A DNA stretch of 64,000 nucleotides from Brachypodium distachyon. Lineage: Eukaryota > Streptophyta > Magnoliopsida > Poales > Poaceae. The stretch lies in the NCBI RefSeq assembly GCF_000005505.3, contig NC_016134.3:13064624-13128623 (forward strand), read 5' to 3'. Shown one piece after another: positions 34,671-45,390 of this stretch. How positions within the stretch are numbered: position 1 is the stretch's first letter; the number at the start of each line of letters is the position of its first letter. The notes below the pieces were generated by a model, which saw only the letters and a program-made list of their open reading frames with translations, searched no databases and was not told the origin of the DNA. The position numbers and the translations under genes were made by a program.

Positions 34671-35335
34671 ATGGACGTGGATTTTCCACTGCAAGAGCTG
34701 CTGCCGCCCCCTCAAGCCCCCACTCTACGAGGCGAGTCTCCCCAACCAAGTTGTCGATCGATGCAAAGATATTTATTTCTAGATCGATTAGGAATAGAGG
34801 AAAGATGAAATTTGTTTGGTCTCTTACGTTTGAATGGGTTTCTTTCTTTGTTGCAGTGCGAGGCGGAGGGGCACGTGGGTGTGCTGCCGCGACTACTGCC
34901 GCCACATGCACGGCGAACTCTGCAGTTGCACGGAACGACCCTCCCGCCCCGCGCTAAACGCCATCCTCGCCGCCGCCAAGGTGTCGTGCGTGTACAGAGA
35001 GTTCGGCTGCGGCCTCCACATCGTCTACCACAACGCCATGAACCACCTGCGCACATGCCTTCATGCGCCCTGCTTGTGCCCTGAGCCCGATTGCTCGTTC
35101 CTGGGCACCCCGCTGGCGCTGCTCGGCCACTTCGACACCGCCCACGCGCGGGCCATATTCACCGTCAGCTACGGCCACCCTTTGAAACTCACCCTTCCAC
35201 TGTCTCAGCCATGGCACTTCGTCCTCGGGCAAGACGACCGCACCGTCTTCCTTGTGTCACTGGCCGGCACGCTCAATGGCAGCAGCTCGGCCATGGGAAT
35301 GTCCCTGGTCCGCGTCAGGGGGGGACGGCGCCGTG
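34671..35335 (+). pseudogene. SINA-like RING ubiquitin ligase pseudogene (copy 1)
   Basis: SINA/SIAH-type proteins are RING E3 ligases with a Cys/His-rich SIAH zinc finger and a TRAF-like substrate domain. Exon 1 opens at 34671 with MDVDFPLQELL; after that the RING cysteine region is out of frame. The likely intron (34732-34856) has a GC where GT is expected and a good CTTTGTTGCAG acceptor. Exon 2 starts Cys-Glu-Ala, then shifts frame into RDYCRHMHGELCSC. From about 34930 to 35330 the frame is open: FGCGLHIVYHNAMNHLRTC, HAPCLCPEPDCSFLG and LLGHFDTAHA are the SIAH zinc fingers, followed by WHFVLGQDDRTVFLVSLAG of the TRAF-like part. The frame leaves the family near RVRGG, so the C-terminus is lost. 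The broken RING makes ligase activity impossible. Confidence 0.82.
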
Positions 35336-37006
35336 GCATCGGCAAATTTTTTTCCCTTTCCCACCATTTCCCATCATTCACGGTCCTCTGTTCGTCAACC
35401 GCGGTTCAACTCATACAGTTAGAGTACAAAGTAAGCAGATTATAAGTTTTAACCCAAAAGGGTGTTGCAAAATAGAGATGATAAGTTTTTAAACCCACAC
35501 CTTGTGCAACAATCTAAGGAAACAATGCAACTCAATAAACCACTCATCACATTTGTCCATGCCAAGGTCACTAATTTCTTCAGACCACATTTTATGACAG
35601 TTCTGGGTTTCAGGTCTAATAAGGAACTAAACAGAAAACAAACTCACATCCCAATAAGGGATGTCTGAACAATAACATTGCAGCTTTGTTTGACACTCAC
35701 AATGCCACAAATGTTATTTTTCAATTTTTTTCTATATAAACATATGGAGAGAATGCACTTCAATTTTCTAATAGCCAAGAATATTTGGAAAAAAAGGTTG
35801 CAATTTGAGGTGTTACCTATGATGCCGCAAGTTAGACCAGAGCAGTACACTATTCAAAAAACAATTTTTCAAAAGTAGTTGGAGCTGGTAATGAAAAATG
35901 TATAGAAGACACAAGTAGAGAAACCCATCTTAATCAACCCGTACAATGCTCTGAGATTCGAATCCTACTTAACAAGTCTTCCTATGGTTTTCATGTTTGA
36001 TAAATATCACATAGCCGATTCACTCAATCACAAGTTTATGGTTTATTTATAGGTATTATTTTTCTTCTGATTTCGCAAACAGAAATGCGTAATCTTTCCT
36101 GAAATGTTATCAACTAGGATTGCAAGTGGGAGCCCACTTAAGTCCTACTTCTAGTGCAATTCTTAGATTTTAGATCAAATTTTGAGTCAAAATTTTGAAC
36201 TAGCAGATTCCAAATGAACTAGAAGTGGGACTTAAGTGGGCCCCCACTTGCTACCCTATTATCAACAAGTCTAGCCTAACATACCGCTCCAAACCAAAGG
36301 ACACACAAAGGCCGAGACTTGTAGATGATCTTGCATGTATCTGTTAATACTGCTACTCGACAATGCTACAAAAACAGATTGACAATGTTAATTTTGATGA
36401 ATTTTGAGATTCCAAAATTGATTGGATTAAGAAAATAGAGGAGCTTCTTCTCTAGATTCATTAACAACCCTGAAATACAGATGACACACACAAAATTGCA
36501 AATGAACTGAACAGTCTAACTATGGAATTTCTAGTCTAGTAATAACACAACATGCTATCAATCTTGGAAGAACATATTGGCACATTCCTAAGCTGGAAAC
36601 GGAAAATAAACATTTGTTCTGGGCTTTGTGGCAGAGCACTTGCATTTTCCTTAACTCGAAACAAAGAATAAACATTTGCGTTGGACCCAGCAGTGATCTA
36701 GAGCATGCGAATGTATTAGCAAATCAGGTAAAGGAGATAATACACCCATAGGAGTAACATCAGATTGGAAGCAAGTAGTAGGATTCAGTTAACATAGACG
36801 GTATGAGCATAGATGCCAAGCCATCAATTTGTCAAACACTTAGCCTGCACAGGCATCACATTAAGGCTCATTCTAACCCTAAAGATGTTAATTACTTGAT
36901 CCAAACAGCTACTGCTTCGTTTGAGCTAGATCATCGGATGCTAATTAAGAAGTGACACCTGCAGACGACACTTACAATCGCTGGCTGCATTAGCATATAC
37001 GGCCGG
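35336..37006. other. Non-coding stretch between the two SINA-like pseudogenes
   Basis: AT-rich, no gene recognised. It contains the foldback element at 36115-36258. Confidence 0.5.
36115..36258. mobile_element. Short foldback MITE
   Basis: The ends pair over about 41 bp: AAGTGGGAGCCCACTTAAGT at the left and the complement of ACTTAAGTGGGCCCCCACTT at the right, with TAGG and CCTA at the tips. About 144 bp in total. TA at both tips could be a Stowaway-type duplication. Confidence 0.75.
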
Positions 37007-37985
37007 TCAGCTCATCTTCTCGACGCGAATGTTGAGCCGCAGCTCTTTGGACGCTCCAGCTCCGACCAAGAAGTTCCCCAGCTGCCCAGCACCATCAACA
37101 CGGGCAGCGCCTCCATGTAGACGGCCCCGGGCGCCGCGCAGCAGACCGCCACGATCTCCACCGACACGATCCCCGGCGCTGGCGCCGGGGGCGGCCCGTT
37201 GGCCCACAGCTTCACCGTGTACCATGACGTACACGGCCGACACCGTGGTGATGCCGGCCGGGCAGCCGGCAACGGTGAGGAGGAAGCCGCTGTCGTCTTC
37301 CACGACAACCAGGTGCCGGCGCGGCGGCAGCCCCATGCCCATGGCCAGCAGCTTGGCGTGAGGGACCTTGTGGACCGGCATGGCGTGCGAGGCCGTGAGG
37401 TGCGCAAGCAGCGCCACGGGGGGCGCCTGGAAGAAGCAGCCGGGCTCCGGGCACGAGCAGGGCGCGTGCGGGCAGACGCTCTGGTGCTGGCTGGCCTCGT
37501 GGTAGGGGACGAAGAGGCTGCAGCCATCATGCGCGCACTGGATCAGGGCGGAGGAGACTGTCTCTTCCAGCCCCGGGCACCGGCCGCTCGAAGCCGCCAC
37601 CATGCTCGCATTCCTGGCACTGCTTGTACGGGATCTCCGCCAGGCAGCTCTCGCACGCCGTGTGCCGGCCGCCTTTGCACTGCACAAGTAACACAAAATA
37701 GAAATGTTTTGTTGCCTTCGTTCCAGGTGAATGGATCCACGGCCATGGGAGGTTTAACTACTGAAGAAGATGATCAAGTAGGTGCGTGCGTACCCGGAAG
37801 ATTGGAGGCTTGAAGGGGCGGAAGCAGATGGGGCATTGGAGCACGCTAATGTCCAGCTTCACCGTGATGCCAACTGGAGAGCCCTGCTGCTCCGCCGCGA
37901 CGATTGCTCCGGCGCCAGGTTCCTGCTTCACCTAGACGTTGGAGTAGGGCCAAGTGCTGCTGCTCTTCCCCGCGGCGCCCTGCAT
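37007..37985 (-). pseudogene. SINA-like RING ubiquitin ligase pseudogene (copy 2)
   Basis: Minus strand, two exons. Exon 1 (37985-37794) starts MQGAAGKSSSTWPYS and has an in-frame TAG at 37934-37932, then continues in frame to VKLDISVLQCPICFRPFKPP, the first half of the RING. The 114-bp intron (37793-37680) has a GTACGC donor and a CTTGTGCAG acceptor and joins in frame. Exon 2 completes the RING (CKGGRHTACESCLAEIPYKQ then CQEC) with all eight metal ligands. A shift near 37590 moves the SIAH fingers (CAHDGCSLFVPYHEASQHQS, HAPCSCPEPGC) into another frame, and further shifts occur in the TRAF-like part, so the last motif (ASKELRLNIRVEKMS) is again in a different frame. One stop plus at least three frameshifts. 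Better preserved at the N-terminus than copy 1. Confidence 0.85.
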
Positions 37986-38532
37986 CTCGTTTCGTTCCTC
38001 CTCTTTGCACGCACGAGAAAGTGATTCTTGAGAGGCTCTTTCTGGTGAAGATGAAGAGGGAAGAAGATGAGGGCGATTTCTTTGACCGAGTAGGTGGGTG
38101 CCTCGCTTATCTGTCGCAACTTCAGCGAGGCGTGCTACACGGTACCACAACTATAAAGGGCATCTCCAAGGGCACTAGCCAAATACAAGACATTTGTCTG
38201 TTTTTGTCCGCGGACAAGAAAAACCCATCAAAAAAGATCACTTGATTAAGTTCATCTAATAATTAACCTACAGAAGGAATTTTGTAGGGCGTAGTTCACC
38301 ACAGAGCAGATGAGTTCGTCGAACCTAATAACCTCGCATGCACCATCGAACAAGAGTTGTGATTGGGCTTACCGACTCAGAGAGGCGGAGGAGATCGAGA
38401 TCCGCGACCGCTTGAAGGGGGCGGCGACAGCGACGGCGACGGGGCGGCACCGGCGGAGGCGTCGACGGCGATGGGGCGGAGACGGTGGAGGCGGCGACGA
38501 CACAGGCAGCGACAACGGTATCGATCTATCGA
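37986..38532. other. Non-coding stretch before the MULE
   Basis: Contains a GC-rich CGG/GGC-type segment (38.40-38.52 kb) and no recognised gene. Confidence 0.45.
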
Positions 38533-38652
38533 CATATTTCACCTTCAAATGTCACGCTCCAGCCGCATAACCCCCTGAAGTCCAAAACCGGTTATTTAGA
38601 CCCCTAAATTCCGTAATACCATTTAAATCACGCCCCTAAGAGGTTTTACAGC
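38533..38652 (+). repeat. MULE left terminal inverted repeat
   Basis: Shares CCGCATAACCCCCTGAAGTC, CAAAACCGGTTATTTAG and TCACGCCCCTAAG with the complement of the right end. Confidence 0.9.
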
Positions 38653-38893
38653 CTACGTGGCACATTTAGGGCGGTGTAGGGGCTGATTAGGCTTTTTGGT
38701 GACGTTGACGTGGCCGAATCGGTTGGTACGGGAACCAAATCGCCGTGCGATTCGGTTCTGTCATTTCATCTCCTCTCCCTTCCCAGTCGAGCCGTCGCCA
38801 TCTCCATCGTGGCGGCGACGCACCCTTCACGGCGAATCGGAGCAAGGCGCGTGCGAATGATCTGCAGCACGGGTCGGTCAGCGGAATCTCACC

Positions 38894-41800
38894 ATGGATA
38901 AAGGTCAGTGCCATCAGATTTTTCCACTTCCTTCTCATCTAAGTGTTAGTGTTCTTCGTTTCGTAGGGTTAGTTCGTAGGGTTAGTGCAGATTGTTCCGA
39001 AATTGACGTAGGGTTTCTTCGATTTTTAGGCTCAGAGGATTTCGACCCGCTCGATTACATCTCAATCAGTTGCCGCATTTGTGGGCTATTTGTTAGATCG
39101 AAAGGGACACTGCAGTATGTGGGTGGGGCAGAGTATACTTTTCATCTGGAGAGAGATAAGCTGTCCTTTTATGAAATCAAGGAATCCCTTAAGGAATTGA
39201 TCTGTGCTGAAACAGAATGGTATGATGCTAAGAGGCAACTGAAGATTCATTGGCTCTTTCCTGGGAACTCATTGGAGGATGGACTGTTTCTGTTGTTTGA
39301 TGATGATTCAGTAAAGAGGATGGATAATGCCATGACAAATGGTGGTGTTGCGGAACTCTATGTGGAGCATTTTGATTCTGATGAAGTGGAACAGGAAAAT
39401 GCTGAGGATAGTGACTGGGAGGCAGACAATGAGGCACAGGAGCAGGAGCAAGATGATGGTGTGGTTGACATAAGAATTGGTGAGACATATTCAAAGCATA
39501 AAGGAAGTAAAGTTCCTCTAGTCCAAGCACAGGAAGTGGATTCAGAATTTATGTCTGCACTTTTATGTGATGCACCTTCTGTTGAAACAATAAAAGATGA
39601 CATGGAGAATCTTATAATCTCACCAAGGAGAGAAGGGTTTAGCACACCCAAGAGTTCTGAGAAGGACACACACCTCAAAAGATGTGACCCCAACTAAGGA
39701 TGAACTAGATGCACAACTAGAGTCTTTCAGGCAGTTTTATGGTTACAGTTAGGAAGATAAGAAGAAGAGAGCAAAGAGGAGCTTAATACCTGCAGTTCCA
39801 CATCCATCAACTTAGCCTAAACCTAAATCAGTAGCTGCAAGCGAAGCCAAGAGGAAACATCCAGGTCCAAAGTCATCAACTCAGCCTGAAGTAGCACCAT
39901 CAAGTAAAAGGGCCAAGAATGAAACAAGTGAGATGGAACAAGTGGAACCTGAAAATACTGAAGATGAAAGTGACATTGAATATGTACCTCCAGAAGAATG
40001 CAGTTTAGGTGAGGACTCAGAAGCAGAACAAGTAAGGAAGATTGCTAGAGAGATAAGGAGGCAGAAGAGGGCTAAGAAAATGGGTGCCAGTAGAGGTCAA
40101 ATTGTCAATGATAATAATGTTGTTGAAGAGAATGTAGCAGATCTAGATGAAGGGTCTAAAACAGAATACTTCGATTCAGATGATGATTGCTCTTATGATG
40201 AGGAGAGTGATGGTGAAGGAGGAAAGATATTCAAAAGGAGGAAAAGTGAATGGCCTAGGTATGACAGCAAAGCTAAAAAGGCAAAATTCAAGCTTGGTAT
40301 GGTGTTTAGGAGCAAGGAACACATCAAGAAGGCTCTCATCAGGTATGGGATAAAACAACATGTACATCTGCTTTTCACTAAAGATGAGAAGGATAAGATA
40401 AGAGCTCATTGTTCATGGCCTGATTGCAAATGGATGATATATGCATCAAAGACAACCAAGAATAAGTGGTTGCAAGTTTCTACATTAGTGGATGAACATC
40501 ATTGTATTCCTAGAAGAGACAACAACTTGGTAACAACAAATGTGATTGCTGCCAAATATGGAAAGTTGATTAAGACAAACCCTACATGGAAGCTTGAAAA
40601 CATAAAAGAAACTGTACTTCAGGACATTGGAGTTGATGTACACATTTCCAAATGTAAAAGGGCCAAGAATATTGCGTTGAAGAAAATGTTTGATGCAACC
40701 CATGGTGAATATTCTCAAGTCTTTGATTATCAGCTGGAATTGTTGAGAAGCAACCCAGGTGGTACTGTGCATGTTATGCTAGACTCAGATCAGCCTGATG
40801 GCAGGCATGTATTTCAGAGGTTTTACATGTGCTTCAATGCATGTAAAAATTGCTTTCTAGCTGGATGTAGGAGAGTAGTTGGGCTGGATGGGTGCTTCTT
40901 CAAAGGAGCTTGCTATGGGCAGTTGCTATGTGCATTAGGTAGAGATGCAAATAACAGATGTACCCAATAGCTTGGGCAGTAGTTGAGAAGGAGACTACAG
41001 ATTCCTGGTATTGGTTTCTTAACTTTCTGGATAAAGATCTCAAAATTAAAGACCAAGGAGAAGGATGGGTATTCATATCTGATCAGCAAAAGGTATACAA
41101 CTTAGTAATTTGTTGTCTCACTGCCATAATCTCAATTAATACTTGCTTATGCTGACTATGTACAACTCACTTGCAGGGTTTGATTGGAGCTATTGAGCTA
41201 TTAGTTCCAAAGGCTGAGCACAGGATGTGTGCTAGACACATATATGCTAATTGGAAGAAAAAACACCCTGACCATGATCTTCAGAAGCTGTTCTGGAGGG
41301 GTGCAAAATCTCCAAATAGAGTGCTCTTAAATTATAACAGGGCAAGGCTGGCTCAGGTAACACCAGAAGGAGCAGCAAATATGATGAAAACATCTCCTGA
41401 ACACTGGAGCAGGGCTCACTTGAAGCTAGGTTCTAACTGTGATTCAGTTGATAATAACATGTGTGAATCATTTAACAACATGATCCTGGGATCAAGGTAT
41501 CTGCCTATTGTCTCAATGCTAGAGTGGATTAGAAGAAAGATGATGGTGAGGATACAGGAGTGCAGAAGCAAGACAAGCAAGTGGAAAGGGACAATATGTC
41601 CTAATGTGTTCAAGAAGTTGAAACAGAACATCAACAGATCTGCAAATTGCAATGTTCTTTGGAATGGAAAGGATGGGTTTGAGGTTATAGAACATGGTAG
41701 ATTTAAGTTTACTGTCTCATTGGAGAACAGGGTTTGCACCTGCAGGTATTGGCAGCTGTCAGGCTTGCCATGTTGCCATGCCATCAGTGCAATCTACAAG

Positions 41801-42549
41801 AGTTCCAAGCAGGTTGATGATTATATTGCAAACTGCTTCTCTATTGCAGTATATCACAAGATATATGATCACTGTCTGGCGCCACTTGAGGGAGAGGAAA
41901 GTTGGCCAACAGCAGACCATCCTAGGCCACTAGCACCTGGTTTCATCAAGATGCCAGGTAGGCCTAAGCTAGAGAGGAGAAGAGAACCAGGAGAGGCACC
42001 TAAGGGAAGTAAGATGTCAAAGGTTGGCACAAAAATCACATGTAGACTATTCCATAGACAGGGCCACAACATGAAGAGCTGCAAGAACAACCCCAATGTC
42101 AACCATAATGTCAATGCTCATATAGTGAAGCAATCAACAAAGAAGAGAAAAGCTGACAAGGCTGCTTTTGAAGCTGAAAATGCTAAAACAAGCTAGTAAA
42201 GGAAAGGTATGCATTTTATTTACAATACTCATCTGTACATTTTCTAATACTAACACAAGTTGAATTATTAGGATCCTGCACCCCAACCTACACCAAGGAA
42301 CAAGAAAGAATATATACTCAAGAGGAATCAGTAGCTACAAGGAAACAAACTGCATTAAAGATTGGGGGAGCACCAAGCAAAAGGAAAGAAACTTCTTGCA
42401 ACATTGGAGGAAGCCAGAGTTCACAGACAAGCTCCCAGCCAACCAAAATGAAGATGTTGCAACCTTCTCATTGTGTTTTCAACCTGGCTGCATTTAAGGC
42501 TGCCAAAATGGCAAAAAATGGTAACGAAGGCTCTTCATCTGAGAAGTGA
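38894..42549 (+). pseudogene. MULE transposase (mudrA-like), damaged
   Basis: DDE transposase that cuts and moves the MULE. Exon 1 is ten bases (ATG at 38894), joined across a GT-AG intron (38904-39029) to a PB1-like N-terminal domain (SEDFDPLDYISIS, KIHWLFPGNSLEDGLFLL) and an acidic linker. A shift near 39665 and stops at 39750-39752 and 39813-39815 break the linker. The open frame 39933-40970 carries the MuDR DNA-binding domain with its zinc residues (CSWPDCKWMIYAS) and catalytic Asp 40887-40889 (GLDGCFFKG). A one-base loss near 40950 shifts frame. Asp 41081-41083 (ISDQQK) is followed by an 84-bp intron (41093-41176); the likely catalytic Glu is 41465-41467. A SWIM finger (CTCRYWQLSGLPCCH) lies near 41735-41780. 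The C-terminal zinc knuckle has Phe for its second Cys (CRLFHRQGHNMKSC). A last exon (42272-42549, intron 42207-42271) is also shifted. The catalytic core is kept; at least four lesions block a full product. Confidence 0.9.
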
Positions 42550-42599
42550 TCCATGTAATAGGAATAGTTACATTTGGAATGTTGTGAAACTTGAAAGTC

Positions 42600-42930
42600 T
42601 TTTGGAAGTGTCTATGTTCTGGAATTAGTAATCACTGTGGTTTTGGTATTAGTAATCACTGTGGTTTTGGTTTATGTTCTGGAATTAGTAATAACTATGG
42701 TTTTGGTTTATTGTTCTGGAATCAATTAATCACTGTGGTTTTGGTTTATTGTTCTGATTTTGTTACCACTGCCCACATAACATGCCAAATTTCTGTTCTC
42801 ATTCTCATGCGAAACAACAACATTCAAGAATCTGATTTTATTACCACTGCCCACATAACAGAATCTACATAGGAAGCACTGCCCACATTTCAGTGGATTC
42901 TACATACCAATCACTGCCCACATAACACAG
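42600..42930. repeat. Short tandem repeats between the convergent MULE genes
   Basis: Four or five imperfect copies of a unit with TTCTGGAATTAGTAATCACT and GTGGTTTTGGTTTA (42.61-42.76 kb) are followed by four spaced copies of CACTGCCCACATAACA (42.77-42.93 kb). They occupy the 3' ends of both genes and may be part of a bidirectional polyadenylation zone (inference). Confidence 0.8.
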
Positions 42931-43652
42931 ACTAAGACACAAACTAGGAAAAAAAATGAAGATCTTCAGACTTCGCATCTCATTCCTTGTTCTGTTGGCA
43001 TCATTCTGTAGTGAAACCACCTTCTTCTCCTCGTCATCCAGCTTCTGTTTTGTTTGAAGAAGCTGCATTTCAACATCTCCAAGTTCAGACTTCAGCATTT
43101 CATTTTCCTTCTTCGATTTGACACAGCAGTCACGAAGATCTCCAATTAAATCTCTCAAAAACGATGTAGCTGCTGGGTCATGCCAACGAAAAAAGCTGCA
43201 TCCGCCAGAAACCTAAAACACCCACAAAGGAAATTTTCAAATGACGAAAACCCTAAATTTTTAGAGACAGAGACAGAGAGCGCGAAGAAGACAGCCCCAT
43301 TTAACTGCAAAACTTACCCGACGTAAGGGGCATGTGTGGTACTCCTCCCTGGGTTCTTCAGGCTCCATGAAATCCAACGTGGCGACTTCATCCCACAGTC
43401 GCGTAGCACTGCCGGCGAGTATTCCATTGGCTTCTCACGGTACGGGATGGGCGACGACAATGGGGGAAACGACGAGCTCGAACCACCGGAGCTGCCTGGT
43501 AATGAAGCACCATACCACCTTGTCGATGAGCCGGAACTGCGATCCATCGGGATGGGATTGCCGTGGCCGAGGATTGGGGCCTCTTGATTTTTAGGGTTAG
43601 CACGAGGGCGGATTTGGGGATTTCGGGAGCTACGGGAAGAAGACAGCCCCAT
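42865..43652 (-). pseudogene. GRF-type zinc-finger, coiled-coil protein carried by the MULE
   Basis: Minus strand, two exons: 43652-43318 and 43212-42865, with a GTAAGT donor and a TTTTAG acceptor. It would give about 227 residues. The N-terminus is Ser/Arg/Pro-rich (MGLSSSRSSRNPQIRPRA). Next come the pieces of a GRF zinc finger: DCGMKSPRWISWSLKNPGR, then HTCPLRR in the next frame, then across the intron SGGCSFFRWHDP. GRF fingers bind nucleic acid. A coiled coil follows (KKENEMLKSELGDVEMQLLQ and on), then a hydrophobic stretch (IFIFFPSLCLSLCYVG) that could be membrane-inserting. One base is missing just after NPGR (about 43345), the only lesion I see. The position matches that of mudrB in MuDR, but the sequence is unrelated as far as I can tell. 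Stand-alone GRF/coiled-coil proteins are common in grasses. Confidence 0.75.
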
Positions 43653-43675
43653 TTAACCGATTCGGACCCCTTAGG

Positions 43676-43796
43676 GGCTCTAAAACCGCTTAGGGGCGTG
43701 ATTTAAGTGGTATTACGGAAGTTAGGGGCCTAAATAACCGGTTTTGGACTTCAGGGGGTTATGCGGCCGGAGCGTGACATTTGAGGGTGAAATATG
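43676..43796 (-). repeat. MULE right terminal inverted repeat
   Basis: Complement of 38533-38652 with about ten mismatches. It ends GAAATATG at 43796. Confidence 0.9.
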
Positions 43797-43964
43797 GACT
43801 TCTTTCTATTCTAATCGGCAGTTCTGGGCTTGTCATTGGCAGTTCTGGGTCTGATGGGCCTAGCCCGGTCAAGGTTTTTTTTTCGAGGGAAAAAAGGTCC
43901 GGTCCCTACTAATCAATGTTCTACTACTCATTTCTTCCTCTAGTATCAAAAGGTACAGTAAAAA

Positions 43965-44055
43965 ACCTCTTTAAGAATAGATACATCCATATTTGGGCAA
44001 ATTTGAGTCAAGAATATTACTACTCTAAGTTACTCCTCACTATGACCAGCCTCAA
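43965..44055. mobile_element. MITE remnants: Stowaway piece and Tourist-like end
   Basis: ATACATCCATATTTGGGCAA and GAGTCAAGAAT match the inside of the 53.43-kb Stowaway. Directly after it, CTCTAAGTTACTCCTCACTA and TGACCAGCC are the complement of the 15.84-kb Tourist-like end. Both are partial. Confidence 0.6.
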
Positions 44056-44059
44056 CATT

Positions 44060-44333
44060 TGTTTGTAGTGGTGAAACGTACAACATTGAGAGGCTCAAGT
44101 TGATGTGCGAAGCGAAGCTGTGTATATAATCTCATCGACGGAAGCTCAGTGTCACTACTTTGACGCTGGCAGAACAACATGGCTGTGGCGCACTAAAAAA
44201 ATGCTTGCTTCAAGTTCATCGCCTCTCCGGGCAACTTGAAGGACGTCATGGTGAGCGAAGGCTTTGAGCACCTCAGTAGAGTTGCCCCTCTATTCTGGTG
44301 GATCTGTTGGCCCATCTTGGACCGGGAACCATG
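44060..44333 (+). pseudogene. MATH-BTB protein pseudogene fragment (copy 4)
   Basis: Only the region after the BTB core is left. It matches copy 5 from about 58215 on: AACATTGAGAGGCTCAAGTT, then AGCAGAACAACATGGCTGTG-like sequence encoding the LTLAEQHGCG helix, then the FKFIASPGNLKDVM and GFEHL segments. Small indels (an extra A-run near 44205, changes near 44130 and 44275) break every frame. The 3' flank (to about 44437, then again from about 45390) is also shared with copy 5. Confidence 0.8.
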
Positions 44334-44437
44334 AAAGTAATCGAATCTAGAGATTTATCTGAATTATATGTCCCGCTATTTATTTCTTCTAATTTCTGAA
44401 GTCAACATGCAAGTCTTACCACTCGTAGTATGTTTAA

Positions 44438-45390
44438 CAGATTTCCTAGGGATCAGTTGCATGAGAAAACAAATTTATCAGCCGACAGCGGAAAAAAGAA
44501 AAGGTAAGTAAGTAAATAACAGAACAATAATTAGTGAAAGGCAGTTGGCCTGGTGGTGTGTTGATATTTAGTCTCTTGCAGAGGTTGCAGGTTAGATTCT
44601 CAACCCTGCCTTTCTTTTTCTTTTTCTATTTTTGTTTTTTATTTTACAAATCGCTTCATTTTTGCTTTTTATTTTTCTCTCTTACCTTTTGTTTACTTTA
44701 TATATGTGCACTAACGTAAAATAGCATTATAAGATAATTTGTACACTTATTTTATTTTTTGCATCCCGATTTTTTTTTGGACGAGTTGCATATTCTGAAA
44801 ATTTTAGTGCAATTAAAAAATTTCACATGCAATTTTAATGTTTCACTTGTAATTTTTAGAATCACGCATAACTTTCAGTTGCAATTTTTAAAATCACGCA
44901 AAAAATTTCACTTGCAATTTTTAGAATCGGCATAAAGGTTCGCCGGCAATTTTTAGAATCATGATAAAGTTTCACCTGCGATCTTGAGAATCGCGCATAA
45001 AGTTTCACCTGCAATTTTTAAAATCGCGCATATAGTTTTACCTGCAATTTTAAAATCGGGCATAAAGTTTTAGCTGCAATTTTGAAAATTTATTTTTATT
45101 TTTTTGTTGCATTTTTCCTTTTGTTCGTGGAGTTTGGTTGTGCATTCGTCAGGATCAGTCATTTTTCAAATTTCAAGTTTTTAGCATTGTTTCAAACTCG
45201 TAACAATTCACATGAGAAGTATACAAGTGGGAACTTGATTTATTAATATAAGGACTAATGCTTTTTATTTTGACACACGTACACACTCGCACACGTACAC
45301 ATGCATGTGCAGACACATACGGACAGGGATGCTGGCCGGTCGACCGCGAAATCATATTTCTCAGTCGACTGAGCCCTAGCTAGTCCCTAT
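44438..45390 (+). mobile_element. Insertion with tRNA-like head and minisatellite, in the copy 4 flank
   Basis: Compared with the copy 5 flank (58.55-58.62 kb), about 950 bp is inserted here. 44541-44605 has an RNA polymerase III-like layout: GGCCTGGTGG (A-box-like) and GGTTAGATTCTC (B-box-like), as in tRNA-derived SINEs. A T-rich stretch and the minisatellite follow. Boundaries are approximate and no target duplication was confirmed. Confidence 0.4.
44816..45088 (+). repeat. Minisatellite, about 37-40-bp unit, 7-8 copies
   Basis: Units follow the pattern AATCGCGCATAAAGTTTCAC then CTGCAATTTTTA, with variation and a few shorter units. Fully non-coding. Confidence 0.85.

Larger units (their letters stand above)
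38533..43796 (+). mobile_element. Mutator-like element (MULE) with long inverted repeats and two genes
   Basis: About 5.26 kb, bounded by inverted repeats of roughly 120 bp: left 38533-38652, right 43676-43796. The left begins CATATTTCACCTTCAAATGT; the right is its complement with scattered mismatches. Inside, a mudrA-like transposase gene reads rightwards and a GRF-type zinc-finger gene reads leftwards; their 3' ends face each other as in maize MuDR. I could not find a clear 9-bp target duplication. Both genes carry frameshifts, so the element is probably no longer autonomous. Confidence 0.88.

Noticed and set aside
38310..38578. Gly/Asp/Arg-rich frames before the MULE
   Set aside because: Simple CGG/GGC sequence with no family resemblance.
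38520..43810. 9-bp target duplication of the MULE
   Set aside because: Flanks ATCTATCGA and GACTTCTTT do not match, so none is claimed.
44541..44605. A true tRNA gene
   Set aside because: Box-like phrases are present but I could not form a cloverleaf with acceptor stem; a SINE-like head is more likely.
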